This document shows, in pieces, positions 1 to 8,163 of a stretch of 24,112 nucleotides of DNA. Location of the stretch: positions 1-24,112 of the forward strand of contig CAMBSR010000009.1 in the NCBI GenBank assembly GCA_945870475.1. The letters are read 5' to 3'. The first letter of the stretch is position 1. Each line of letters begins with the position of its first letter. Made by a program: the position numbers and the translations under genes. Below the pieces are notes generated by a model. The model did no database searches, was not told where the DNA came from, and worked only from the letters and a program-made list of their open reading frames with translations. The stretch comes from Phycisphaera mikurensis NBRC 102666 (GTDB lineage Bacteria > Planctomycetota > Phycisphaerae > Phycisphaerales > SM1A02).

Positions 1-65
1 TATCCGGCAGGGCGAAGGGGGTCAATCCCACGCTTCCGAAGGGGTGGCAGGGCCCCGGATCGCGG

Positions 66-71
66 TATCCT
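66..71 (+). promoter_or_regulatory. -10 box (TATCCT) for pckA
   Basis: TATCCT lies 37 nt before the pckA start, leaving a leader of about 30 nt that carries a GGAG ribosome-binding site (95-98). No clear -35 element is visible. The same hexamer recurs at 19649. Positions 1-65 show no recognisable gene. Confidence 0.4.
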
Positions 72-108
72 TGTCCGCTTCACCTCTCTTTTTCGGAGAC
101 CTGAACCC

Positions 109-1701
109 ATGACCACCGCCAGCCCCACCGCCACCCGTACCAAGCACGAGTTTGGCACCGCCACCGTCCACGCGAACCTCGCCGCCGCCCGCCTGGTGGA
201 ACTGGCCATCGCCCGTGGCGAAGGCATGCTGGCCGCCAACGGCGCCCTCAACTGCGACACCGGCGCCCGCACCGGCCGCAGCCCCGACGACAAGTACCTC
301 GAGGACACCGCCAAGATCCACGGCAACATTGCCTGGGGCAAGGTCAACCAGCCCGTTTCCGCGGCCCACTTCGATGCCATCCATGCCAAGGTCATGGAGT
401 ACATGCGCGCGAAGAAGGACGTCTTCCGCTTCGACGGATACGCCGGCGCGGACACGAAGTACCGCCTGAAGGTCTCGGTCTTCACCGAGGAGGCCTGGCA
501 TAGCCTCTTCGCCAAGACGCTCTTCATCAATGCCGAGCCGAACGAGCTGCCGAACTGGTCGAACGACTGGACCATCATCGATGCCTCGCGCCTTGAGCTC
601 GAGGACCCGGCCAAGTACGGCGTCAAGAACAAGCTCTGCATCGTCCAGAGCCTGGAGCGCAAGCTGGTGCTCATCGTCGGCACCCGGTACGCCGGCGAGA
701 TCAAGAAGTCGATCTTCTATGCCATGAACTACGACCTCCCCGAGGTCGGCGTGTTCCCGATGCACTGCTCGGCCAACGTGGCGAAGGACGATCCGTCGAA
801 CGTGGCCGTCTTCTTCGGCCTCTCCGGCACGGGCAAGACCACGCTCAGCGCCGACCCGAAGCGCCGCCTGATCGGCGACGACGAGCACGGCTGGTCGGAC
901 CGCGGCGTCTTCAACTTCGAGGGTGGCTGCTACGCCAAGTGCATCAACCTGAGCCAGGAAGGCGAGCCGCAGATCTGGAACGCCATCCGCTTCGGCAGCG
1001 TGATCGAGAACGTGGTGGTGGACCCGGTGACCCGCGTGCCCAACTACGACAGCGCGGCGCGCACCGAGAACACCCGCGTCACCTACCCGCTCGACTTCGT
1101 GCCGGACGCGGTGATGCCCTCCGTGGGCTCGCACCCGAAGAACGTGATCTTCCTCTCGGCGGACGCCTTCGGCGTGCTGCCCCCGGTCGCGAAGCTCACG
1201 CCCGAGCAGGCGCAGTACTACTTCGTGAACGGCTACACCTCGAAGCTCGCGGGCACCGAGGCCGGCGTCAAGGAGCCCACCCCGAACTTCAGCGCATGCT
1301 TCGGCGGCCCATTCATGCCGCGCGAACCCATGGCCTACGCCGCCATGCTTGCCGACAAGATCAAGCAGCACGGCAGCACCGTGTGGCTCGTGAATACCGG
1401 CTGGACCGGCGGCCCCTACGGCGTCGGCAGCCGCTTCAAGCTGAGCTACACGCGCGCCATCCTGAGCGCGGTGCTCGACGGCTCGCTGGCCAACGCCAAG
1501 TTCGTGGAGCACCCGGTGTTCGGCCTGCACATGCCGACCGCGGTGCCGGGCGTGCCGACCGAGGTGCTCGACCCGCGCAACACGTGGGCCGACAAGGCCG
1601 CGTACGACGCGAAGGCGAAGGACCTGGCTGCGCGCTTCCGCGCCAACGATGCCAAGTACACGCTGAGCGATGCCGTGCGCACCGCCGGCCCCAAGGCCTG
1701 A
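109..1701 (+). CDS. pckA: Phosphoenolpyruvate carboxykinase (ATP)
   Basis: Catalyses oxaloacetate + ATP to phosphoenolpyruvate + ADP + CO2, the first committed step of gluconeogenesis, in the cytoplasm. The 530-residue length is normal for the ATP-type family. Visible motifs are the PEPCK-specific P-loop GLSGTGKTT (residues 237-245) and the metal/phosphate-binding IGDDEHGW block (255-262). The N-terminal RSPDDK segment, typical of the ATP enzyme, binds substrate. The ATG start is preceded by GGAG about 10 nt upstream. Sixteen bases separate its stop from the next start, so it is probably cotranscribed with the threonine ammonia-lyase. That enzyme produces 2-oxobutyrate, which can feed central metabolism through propionyl-CoA. 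No truncation or missing key residue was seen. Confidence 0.97.
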   Translation: MTTASPTATRTKHEFGTATVHANLAAARLVELAIARGEGMLAANGALNCDTGARTGRSPDDKYLEDTAKIHGNIAWGKVNQPVSAAHFDAIHAKVMEYMRAKKDVFRFDGYAGADTKYRLKVSVFTEEAWHSLFAKTLFINAEPNELPNWSNDWTIIDASRLELEDPAKYGVKNKLCIVQSLERKLVLIVGTRYAGEIKKSIFYAMNYDLPEVGVFPMHCSANVAKDDPSNVAVFFGLSGTGKTTLSADPKRRLIGDDEHGWSDRGVFNFEGGCYAKCINLSQEGEPQIWNAIRFGSVIENVVVDPVTRVPNYDSAARTENTRVTYPLDFVPDAVMPSVGSHPKNVIFLSADAFGVLPPVAKLTPEQAQYYFVNGYTSKLAGTEAGVKEPTPNFSACFGGPFMPREPMAYAAMLADKIKQHGSTVWLVNTGWTGGPYGVGSRFKLSYTRAILSAVLDGSLANAKFVEHPVFGLHMPTAVPGVPTEVLDPRNTWADKAAYDAKAKDLAARFRANDAKYTLSDAVRTAGPKA

Positions 1702-1717
1702 TCGCCACGGAACCGCA

Positions 1718-2965
1718 ATGACCACCACCGCGGCGTACGCCCACGCAGCATCCGACGTTTCCTTCGACGACATCGTCGAGGCGCGGCGCCGGATCGCGGG
1801 GGGCGTCATGGTGACGCCGTGCGTCGAGAGCCCCGCGCTCAGTGCCGTCACCGGCGCGCGGATCTTCTGCAAGCAGGAGTACCAGCAGCGCGCCGGCAGC
1901 TTCAAGGAGCGCGGCGCGTGCAACGCGATGCTCCTCCTGGGTAACGAAGCGCGCGCGCGCGGTGTCACGGCGGCAAGCGCGGGCAACCACGCGCTGGCCT
2001 TGGCGCTGCACGGGGCGCGGCTCGGCATTCCCGTCACCGTGGTGATGCCGCAGCATGCGCCGCTCGTCAAGCAGCGGCGCTGCCGCGAACTGGGTGCCCG
2101 CGTGATGCTGCACGGCGAGAACATCGCCGAGGCCAGGCTTCGTGCGGATGAACTGGTGAAGGCCGAGGGGCTCACGTACATCAACGGATTCAACGACGCG
2201 GCGATCGTGGCCGGGCAGGGCACCATCGGGCTCGAGCTCCTCGAGCAGGTGCCGGACCTCGATGCGATCGTGGTGCCGATCGGCGGTGGCGGACTGATCG
2301 CGGGCATCGCGCTCGCGGTGAAGCACCTGGCGCCGCAGGTGCGGATCGTCGGCGTCGAGCCGGAGCGCTGTGCGAGCTACATGGCGGCTCTGGCTGCCGG
2401 AAAGCCCGTCAAGATCGCTGCCACAGCCACGCTTGCCGATGGCCTGGCCGTGCCCGAGGTGGGCGCGCGCAGCTTCGAGATCGCCCGCACGCGCGTCGAC
2501 GAGGTGGTGACGGTCGACGAGAACGACATCGCGCTCGCCATCCTGCGCTTGGCGGAAATGGAGAAGGGCGTGGTGGAGGGTGCCGGCGCCTCGCCGCTGG
2601 CGGCGTTCCTCGCGGGCAAGCTGGGCTCGCTCGCGGGCAAGCGCGTGGCGCTCGTCCTGTGCGGCGGCAACATCGATCCGATGGTGTTCGGCCGCGTGAT
2701 CGAGCAGGGCCTGGCGATCGACGGTCGCCTGGTGCGGTTCACCGCGGTCATCAGCGATCGCCCGGGTGGCCTCGCCGACCTTGCGTCCACGCTTGCCCGC
2801 TGCGGCGCAAGCGTCCAGGACATCCTCCATGAGCGCACCTTCGCAGAGCCGGACGTCTCCAAGGTGATGGTGCAGTGCATCGTGGAGGTCCGCGACCGGG
2901 CCCATTCCGAGGAGCTCTTCCGGGCGCTCGAGGAGCGGGGCGTGCGCGTGATTTCCCGCGGCTGA
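1718..2965 (+). CDS. ilvA: Threonine ammonia-lyase with C-terminal ACT domain
   Basis: A PLP enzyme deaminating L-threonine (and serine) to 2-oxobutyrate (or pyruvate) and ammonia. The 415-residue protein has the PLP-lysine motif SFKERGA (K63), the SAGNHA substrate loop and the phosphate-binding GGGG loop (189-192). One ACT domain occupies roughly residues 335-410, beginning at VRFTAVISDRPGG. This matches the 'medium' threonine ammonia-lyase form with a single regulatory ACT domain rather than the long IlvA. An upstream in-frame ATG at 1670 would overlap pckA and add an unrelated N-terminus, so the ATG at 1718 (MTTTAAYA) is chosen. The ribosome-binding site is weak (CGGAA). The ACT domain suggests allosteric control by an amino acid. 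Whether it is biosynthetic or catabolic cannot be decided; the gluconeogenic neighbour and the threonine-degrading tdh-like/kbl pair at 20704-23089 favour catabolism. Confidence 0.92.
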   Translation: MTTTAAYAHAASDVSFDDIVEARRRIAGGVMVTPCVESPALSAVTGARIFCKQEYQQRAGSFKERGACNAMLLLGNEARARGVTAASAGNHALALALHGARLGIPVTVVMPQHAPLVKQRRCRELGARVMLHGENIAEARLRADELVKAEGLTYINGFNDAAIVAGQGTIGLELLEQVPDLDAIVVPIGGGGLIAGIALAVKHLAPQVRIVGVEPERCASYMAALAAGKPVKIAATATLADGLAVPEVGARSFEIARTRVDEVVTVDENDIALAILRLAEMEKGVVEGAGASPLAAFLAGKLGSLAGKRVALVLCGGNIDPMVFGRVIEQGLAIDGRLVRFTAVISDRPGGLADLASTLARCGASVQDILHERTFAEPDVSKVMVQCIVEVRDRAHSEELFRALEERGVRVISRG

Positions 2966-3009
2966 CCGCGTAACTCGCTGTCTGGCAGGCGTTCCGGGGA
3001 AATTGCCGC

Positions 3010-3020
3010 AATAATTGCCA
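3010..3020 (+). promoter_or_regulatory. AT-rich candidate promoter/operator before the HTH-receiver gene
   Basis: The 135-base gap (2966-3100) contains AATAAT at 3010-3015, embedded in alternating ATTGC and GCAAT words (roughly 3002-3019) that form small overlapping inverted repeats. In this GC-rich background it is the only plausible promoter/operator. No good -35 box is visible, so the call is weak. Confidence 0.25.
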
Positions 3021-3100
3021 AGCACCCTTCAGTTGCCCCGTGGGCCTGTCGATCCTGCCGCGGGCACCGCATTCGCGGGCCATTCAGGAAGGACCAGGAC

Positions 3101-3706
3101 ATGGCACGCAACGCATTCGGCATCGAGAAGGACGCACTCACCACCGGCGAGGTGGCTCGCATCTACAACGTGGCGGCTCGCACCGTCAGCAAGTGGATCG
3201 ATGCCGGCAGGCTCGAGGGCTACCGGATCCCCGGTTCCCGCGACCGTCGCGTGCATGTCACCGCGCTCGAGGCGTTCGTCGCCGCGCACGGCATCCCGGT
3301 GACCGGCAATGCGCTCTCCACCGAGAACGCCACCCGCATCCTGGTGGTCGACGCCGACCGCAACGCCACCGAGGCGGTGCGCCAGGTGTTCGAGGACCTC
3401 GGCGGCTACGTGGTCGAGACCGCGTCCGATGCGCTGTCCGCGGCCATTGCCTGCGGCGCAAGCGCCCCCGACGTGGTGGTGTTCGACGTTTCCGGCGGCG
3501 ATCCCGTGGCGTTCATCTCGGCGCTGCGTACCCGCCCGGGCTTCCAGACCACCCGATTCTTCGCGAGCGGCCCGGCCTTCACGGACGACGGCATCTCGCT
3601 CCTGCGCCGCGGCTACGAGGCCGCGTTCCGCAAGCCGTACTCGGTGCGCACGCTCCTGGATGCCATCTCCTCCAGCCGCGCGTACGGTGCCCGCAAGGCC
3701 GGCTGA
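3101..3706 (+). CDS. HTH (MerR/excisionase-type) DNA-binding protein with C-terminal receiver domain
   Basis: A 201-residue cytoplasmic regulator. Residues about 10-65 form a helix-turn-helix of the MerR/excisionase 'HTH_17' kind (TTGEVARIYNVAARTVSKWI, then the wing-like segment containing YRIPGSRDRRV). Residues about 80-195 look like a response-regulator receiver. That domain has acidic pocket residues D84/D86, phosphoacceptor D129 (VVVFDVS) and the invariant lysine K178 (FRKPYS). The domain order, DNA-binding first and receiver second, is opposite to classical response regulators. An AGGAAGGA ribosome-binding stretch precedes the ATG. No histidine kinase lies beside it, so the partner and target genes are unknown. 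A BldC-like regulator is a related possibility for the N-terminal half. Confidence 0.8.
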   Translation: MARNAFGIEKDALTTGEVARIYNVAARTVSKWIDAGRLEGYRIPGSRDRRVHVTALEAFVAAHGIPVTGNALSTENATRILVVDADRNATEAVRQVFEDLGGYVVETASDALSAAIACGASAPDVVVFDVSGGDPVAFISALRTRPGFQTTRFFASGPAFTDDGISLLRRGYEAAFRKPYSVRTLLDAISSSRAYGARKAG

Positions 3707-3730
3707 GGCATCGGCGGCTGCCGGAACTCA

Positions 3731-3736
3731 TAGACT
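3731..3736 (+). promoter_or_regulatory. -10 box (TAGACT) for nadE, leaderless arrangement
   Basis: TAGACT is followed by only 9 nt (GCGCATCCC) before the nadE ATG at 3746, so transcription should begin within a few bases of the start codon. No Shine-Dalgarno sequence fits in that space. Confidence 0.45.
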
Positions 3737-3745
3737 GCGCATCCC

Positions 3746-5434
3746 ATGCGGATTGCGCTTGCACGATTCGACGCGACGGTCGGAGACGTCCCCGGAAATG
3801 CCCGGCGGATGATCGACCGCGCCGTGGAACTGGCAGCGGCCGGAGCCCAATGCATCGCGTTCCCGGAGCTCGCGCTCTGTGGCTATCCGCCGCGTGACCT
3901 GCTGCAGCGCGAGGGATTCCTCGGTGCCTGCGAGCGCGCTGCCCAGGAGATGGCGGCGGAACTGCATGCGCGTGGCGCGGGAGATGCGGCGGTGCTCGTC
4001 GGCATGCCGGCATCTGCGCCCGGCGCGCCGGTGCCGGCCCGCAACATCGTGGCCGTCATGCGTGGTGGACGCATCGAAGCGTTCCACATCAAGCGCCTGC
4101 TCCCCGACTACGACGTCTTCGACGAACCGCGGCACTTCACGCCGGGCGACCGCCCCTGCGTGATCGATTGCGGCGGTGCGAAGGTGGGCATCGTGATCTG
4201 CGAGGACCTGTGGCGTGCCGAGGACGCGAACGCGGCCGGGCATTCGTATGCCATCGATCCGGTGGCGGAATCCGTGGCTGCCGGCGCCACGGTGATCGCC
4301 TGTCCGTCGGCCAGCCCGTTCGCGGTGGGTAAGCATGCACGCCATGCGCGCATCCTGGCTGCGGCAGCGCGGCGCGTGGGTGTTGCGGTGTGCTCGCTCA
4401 ACGCGTCCGGTGCCAACGACGACCTCGTCTTCGACGGTGATGCATGCATCGTGTTCCCCGATGGCCGCACCATGCGCGCGCCGCGCTGGGGAAGCGATGC
4501 ACTGGTGCATGACCTTCGCGCCGCTCTGCCGGCATCCAGCGCCGACGTGACCCAGGATCCCTCCGCCGAGCGCTGGGATGCGCTGCTCGCTGCCATGCGC
4601 GGGTATTTCGCCAAGACCGGCCACACGCACGCGGTGCTCGGCCTTTCGGGCGGGATCGACAGCGCGCTGGTGGGCGCACTTGCCGCCGCGGCACTCGGCG
4701 GTGACCGCGTGACCGGCATCCTCATGCCGAGCCGCTACTCGAGCGAGGGCTCGCGCAGCGACGCGCGCGAGCTGGCGCGCCGCTGCGGGATGAAGGCCTT
4801 CGAGCTCCCCATCGAGCCCGCGCACGCGATGCTTGCGGGTCACCTCGAGCCGCACCTGCGTGCGGCGGGTGCGAGCCTGGCGGGCCTGGCCGACGAGAAC
4901 CTCCAGTCGCGCCTGCGCGGCCTGCAGCTGATGGCGTTCTCCAACGCCACCGGTGCGTTGGTGCTCGCCACCGGCAACAAGAGCGAATACGCCGTGGGCT
5001 ATTCCACGCTCTACGGAGACATGTGCGGCGCGCTTGCGCCCATCGGCGACATCCTGAAGACCGACGTGTGGACGCTCTCGCGCTGGATGAATGCGAACCA
5101 CGCGGCGCTTGGATTCGCCGAGCCGCCGATCCCCGAGGCGAGCATCGAGAAGGTGCCGAGCGCGGAGCTGCGCCCCGACCAGACCGACCAGGACTCGCTC
5201 CCGCCCTACGAGACCCTCGACGCCATCGTGCGCGGATGGGTGGAGGAGGAGCTCGACGTGGAATCGATCGTGCGCGCCGCGGGATGCGATCGTGCGATGG
5301 TGCAGCGCTGGGTGCAGGCGATCGATCGCGCGCAGTACAAGCGCGCGCAGGCGCCGGTGATCCCGCGTCTCAGCGCGCGCGCGTTCGGCCCGGGCCGGCG
5401 CGTGCCGATCGTGATGCGCGGCCACTACATCTGA
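3746..5434 (+). CDS. nadE: Glutamine-dependent NAD(+) synthetase
   Basis: Makes NAD from nicotinate adenine dinucleotide, ATP and glutamine, the last step of NAD synthesis. The N-terminal nitrilase-fold glutaminase (about residues 1-250) shows the catalytic Glu-Lys-Cys triad: E41 in FPELALCGYPP, K116 in IKRLLPDYDVFDE and C152 in VICEDLW. The C-terminal synthetase (about 275-562) has the PP-loop SGGIDS (301-306), and further on TGNKSEYAVGYSTLYGD and LKTDVWTL, typical of NadE. The length (562) fits the bacterial two-domain form. The ATG is preceded by a -10 box only 9 nt away and no ribosome-binding site, suggesting leaderless translation. It ends convergently with the phosphatase gene at 5486. 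Confidence 0.96.
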   Translation: MRIALARFDATVGDVPGNARRMIDRAVELAAAGAQCIAFPELALCGYPPRDLLQREGFLGACERAAQEMAAELHARGAGDAAVLVGMPASAPGAPVPARNIVAVMRGGRIEAFHIKRLLPDYDVFDEPRHFTPGDRPCVIDCGGAKVGIVICEDLWRAEDANAAGHSYAIDPVAESVAAGATVIACPSASPFAVGKHARHARILAAAARRVGVAVCSLNASGANDDLVFDGDACIVFPDGRTMRAPRWGSDALVHDLRAALPASSADVTQDPSAERWDALLAAMRGYFAKTGHTHAVLGLSGGIDSALVGALAAAALGGDRVTGILMPSRYSSEGSRSDARELARRCGMKAFELPIEPAHAMLAGHLEPHLRAAGASLAGLADENLQSRLRGLQLMAFSNATGALVLATGNKSEYAVGYSTLYGDMCGALAPIGDILKTDVWTLSRWMNANHAALGFAEPPIPEASIEKVPSAELRPDQTDQDSLPPYETLDAIVRGWVEEELDVESIVRAAGCDRAMVQRWVQAIDRAQYKRAQAPVIPRLSARAFGPGRRVPIVMRGHYI

Positions 5435-5444
5435 CGCCCCTCGC

Positions 5445-5471
5445 CCGTGGAATCGTGGTGTTCCCCCACGG
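5445..5471. terminator. Hairpin between convergent nadE and phosphatase genes
   Basis: CCGTGG (5445-5450) and CCACGG (5466-5471) form a perfect 6-bp stem in the 51-base gap between two convergent stop codons. There is no T-tract on either strand, so a bidirectional terminator is only a guess. Confidence 0.25.
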
Positions 5472-5485
5472 TTGCCGCTGGTTTC

Positions 5486-6298
5486 TCAGCCCCTGCCGCT
5501 GGTGGTCGGTGACCCCATGCCGCGGAATGCGGCCGGCACGTCGATTCCGGGCATCGGCAGTCCCTTCGCCTCGACCTGGAGCAGCTGGTCCGCCTCGATG
5601 CAGTACGCGGTGAGCGTGCCTCCGTAGGCGCAGCCGGTGTCGATGTTGGCGAAGTACGGGAGGCCGGTGCTGTCGCGCAGCACCAGGGGCTCGCGCACCG
5701 GTCGGTGACCCACCACGATCAGGCCGTCGCGTCCGTCGTAATGCTCCCACCAGTTGGGCTCGCCTTCGAGTGCCTTCAGGTGGATCTTCACGTCGTCCGG
5801 CGTGTGTTCGATGCCGAGCTTCGTGTCGATGCCCGCGTGCATCACCGTCCACGTGCCGCGCGGATGGCGGACCTCGGTGCGGTCGCATGCCTCGGTGAGG
5901 AGCCACGTGGCCTCGCGCATCAGGCCGGCGCGCTGCAGCAGCTCGATGGCGATTCGCTCGGTGCGCGGCAGGAGGTCGAGGCTGGCGCCCGACTGCATGC
6001 GCACCACGGCGCCGAGGAGCCGCAGGTCGTGGTTGCCGCAGACGAGGTCCACGCGGTTTCCCTGCGCGCGGCGATCCATGATGGCCCGTACCACCCGTCC
6101 GGGTTCCGGGCCCTTCGTGAAGAGATCGCCGACCAGGATGGTGCGCGCCCCGGGGAACCAGCGCTCGACGAGGGCCATGAGGCGCTCGAGTTCCGCTCCG
6201 CACCCGTGCACGTCGCCGACAGCGACCGTCGCCACCTTGCCTGCGCGGAACGGGGTGCGTCGTGCACCGGGATTGCTGCCCGTCCTGGGCGATTCCAT
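5486..6298 (-). CDS. PPP-family metallophosphatase (serine/threonine phosphatase or ApaH-like)
   Basis: A 270-residue calcineurin-like phosphoesterase. All metal-binding blocks of the PPP superfamily are visible in order: GDVHG (28-32), GDLFTKGP (57-64, replacing the usual GDxVDRG), GNHD (88-91), then MHAG and VVGHRP in the C-terminal half. These bind two metals and hydrolyse phosphomonoesters or dinucleoside polyphosphates. The substrate cannot be told from sequence. The chosen ATG at 6298 places GDVHG about 28 residues from the start, as usual for the family; upstream in-frame sequence would run into mutL. A possible -10 (CAGAAT) lies 6 nt before the ATG on the minus strand. The gene is divergent from mutL with 64 bases between starts. 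Confidence 0.85.
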   Translation of the reverse strand: MESPRTGSNPGARRTPFRAGKVATVAVGDVHGCGAELERLMALVERWFPGARTILVGDLFTKGPEPGRVVRAIMDRRAQGNRVDLVCGNHDLRLLGAVVRMQSGASLDLLPRTERIAIELLQRAGLMREATWLLTEACDRTEVRHPRGTWTVMHAGIDTKLGIEHTPDDVKIHLKALEGEPNWWEHYDGRDGLIVVGHRPVREPLVLRDSTGLPYFANIDTGCAYGGTLTAYCIEADQLLQVEAKGLPMPGIDVPAAFRGMGSPTTSGRG

Positions 6299-6349
6299 GG
6301 CCGCATTCTGCCAAGGTGTGCGCCTGAAGTCCAGTCGGACGGTCATCCT

Positions 6350-6355
6350 TACAAT
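6350..6355 (+). promoter_or_regulatory. -10 box (TACAAT) for mutL, leaderless arrangement
   Basis: TACAAT ends 7 nt before the mutL ATG (6363), the normal distance to a transcription start. The mRNA would therefore begin at the start codon. No Shine-Dalgarno is present and the -35 region is poor. Confidence 0.55.
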
Positions 6356-6362
6356 CCGCGGG

Positions 6363-8162
6363 ATGCCGATTCGCCTGTTGCCGCGCCAGCTTGTGGACCA
6401 GATCGCCGCGGGCGAGGTGGTGGAGCGGCCGGCGAGCGTGGTGAAGGAACTGGTGGAGAACGCCATCGACGCGGGTGCCACGCGCATCGAGGTGGCGGTG
6501 GACGGTGGCGGCGTCGACCGGATCGCGGTGGCGGACGACGGCGGCGGCATCCCGCCCGCGGAGCTTCCGCTTGCCGTCGCAAGCCATGCCACCAGCAAGA
6601 TTGCCTCCGCAGACGACCTGGCGGCCATTGGCACCATGGGTTTCCGCGGGGAAGCGCTTGCCTCGATTGCGAGCGTTTCGCGCCTTTCGATCACCAGCCG
6701 CGTGCGCGGGGCCGATGCGGGTGCGCGCATCGATGTCGACGGCGGCACCGCGGCCGAGGTTCGCCCGGCCGGCTGCCCCCCTGGCACGGTGGTCGAGGTA
6801 CGGCAGCTCTTCCACAACGTGCCCGCGCGGCGGAAGTTCCTGCGCACGGCCTCCACGGAACTTGGGCGGATCGAGGAGGTGCTCGAGTCGATCGCCCTCT
6901 GCCGCCCGGACGTTGCGTTCCGGCTGACGGCGGATGGAAAGCCCCGGATCGATCTGCCCTCCACCGACGAACCGCGCCGCCGGGTGCTGGCGGTGCTGGG
7001 TGAATCGATCGCCGACGGGCTGCTCGAGGTGACCGCGGACACCGTGCTGGAGGGCGGGGCGCCGATCACGCTGTGGGGGCTCGTTGGCCGGCCAGCGCTC
7101 GCGCGCGGCTCGGGGCGCGCGTTGCGATTCGCGCTGAACGGCCGCGCCGTGCTCGACCGCACGCTCTCGCATGCCGTGAAGGAGGCGTTCCGCGGCCTGG
7201 TGGATCCGGGGCGGACGCCGCTTGCCTTCGTGGCGGTGGAGATGGATCCGTCGCTTGTCGATGTCAACGTGCATCCGGCCAAGACCGAGGTGCGCTTCCG
7301 GCAGCCGAACTTCGTTCACCAGGTGGTGATGCGCGCGGTGCGCGATGCGCTGCGCGCCGCGGACCTGGTGCCGGCCTTTGCCATGACGCCGCACGTCCAC
7401 GTGGCGGTGCCGGGCGGCTTCGCGCTGCCTGGCGCAGGTGCGCGCAGCGCGGCGGTGGCTTCGCACGCGCCGACGGGCGACTTCGCTGCATTCGCCGGGC
7501 TGGCCGCGGAGCAGGCGCTCCACGGCGCGCCGCCCGTGGTGCTGGTGGCGCCGGCTGCGGCCGAACCCGTGCTCCACGCCAACCGCACCGCCCGCCGCGT
7601 GATGCAGGTGCACGGCAGCTACCTGGTCGTCGAGGACTCCGAGGGCTTGCTGGTGGTCGACCAGCACGCGCTCCATGAACGCGCGATGTTCGAGGAGCTG
7701 AAGACGCGCATCGCCGCGGCCCCGCTTGAGACGCAGCGCATGCTGGTGCCTGCCACCGTGGAGACCGATCCGCGCGCGGTGGAGGCCATTGCTGATGCCG
7801 GCCCGCTCCTCGAGCGCCTCGGCATCGAGCTCGGCGCCGTCGGACCGCGCGCGGTGGCGGTGCATTCCTATCCCACGTTCCTTCTTGGCCGCGGCGTGGA
7901 GCCGGCGCAGTTCGTCCCGGGGCTCCTCGCGCGCATCGCCGAGGAAGGCCACGCGGACTTCGAGGCCGCGCTCCATTCGGTGCTCGACATGATGGCGTGC
8001 AAGGCCGCGGTGAAGGCCGGCGACCGCCTGACCTCCACCGAGATCGACGCGCTCCTTGACCTGCGCGAGCGCATCGAGCGCGGCACGGCGTGCCCGCACG
8101 GTCGGCCCACCGCGCTGCGGATCACCACGCGCGACCTCGAACGCAACTTCGGGAGGGCGTGA
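6363..8162 (+). CDS. mutL: DNA mismatch repair protein MutL (with endonuclease motif)
   Basis: MutL couples mismatch recognition by MutS to strand incision and removal. The N-terminal GHKL ATPase is clear: KELVENAIDAG with E29 and N33, the DDGGGI Mg/ATP-lid block, HATSKI, and MGFRGEAL. The transducer motif VFHNVPARRKF-like (LFHNVPARRKFL) follows. The C-terminal half carries DQHALHERAMFE (433-444), which matches the DQHA(X)2E(X)4E metal-binding motif of nicking MutL proteins, plus ACKAAVKAG and CPHGRPT. This indicates an intrinsic endonuclease, as in bacteria lacking MutH. The 599-residue length is normal. The ATG at 6363 gives the canonical MPIRLLP N-terminus. GGGAGG near its 3' end serves the next gene, which starts 2 nt after its stop. 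Confidence 0.96.
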   Translation: MPIRLLPRQLVDQIAAGEVVERPASVVKELVENAIDAGATRIEVAVDGGGVDRIAVADDGGGIPPAELPLAVASHATSKIASADDLAAIGTMGFRGEALASIASVSRLSITSRVRGADAGARIDVDGGTAAEVRPAGCPPGTVVEVRQLFHNVPARRKFLRTASTELGRIEEVLESIALCRPDVAFRLTADGKPRIDLPSTDEPRRRVLAVLGESIADGLLEVTADTVLEGGAPITLWGLVGRPALARGSGRALRFALNGRAVLDRTLSHAVKEAFRGLVDPGRTPLAFVAVEMDPSLVDVNVHPAKTEVRFRQPNFVHQVVMRAVRDALRAADLVPAFAMTPHVHVAVPGGFALPGAGARSAAVASHAPTGDFAAFAGLAAEQALHGAPPVVLVAPAAAEPVLHANRTARRVMQVHGSYLVVEDSEGLLVVDQHALHERAMFEELKTRIAAAPLETQRMLVPATVETDPRAVEAIADAGPLLERLGIELGAVGPRAVAVHSYPTFLLGRGVEPAQFVPGLLARIAEEGHADFEAALHSVLDMMACKAAVKAGDRLTSTEIDALLDLRERIERGTACPHGRPTALRITTRDLERNFGRA

Positions 8163-8163
8163 C

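Noticed and set aside
22..2307. 761-codon minus-strand open frame opposite pckA and the threonine lyase
   Set aside because: Shadow of two clear genes. GC-rich codons leave the antisense frame open; its composition is Arg/Ala/Val-rich with no domain.
3251..3706. Reading the receiver of the HTH-REC protein as degenerate
   Set aside because: D84, D86, D129 and K178 are all present, so the phosphorylation site appears intact.
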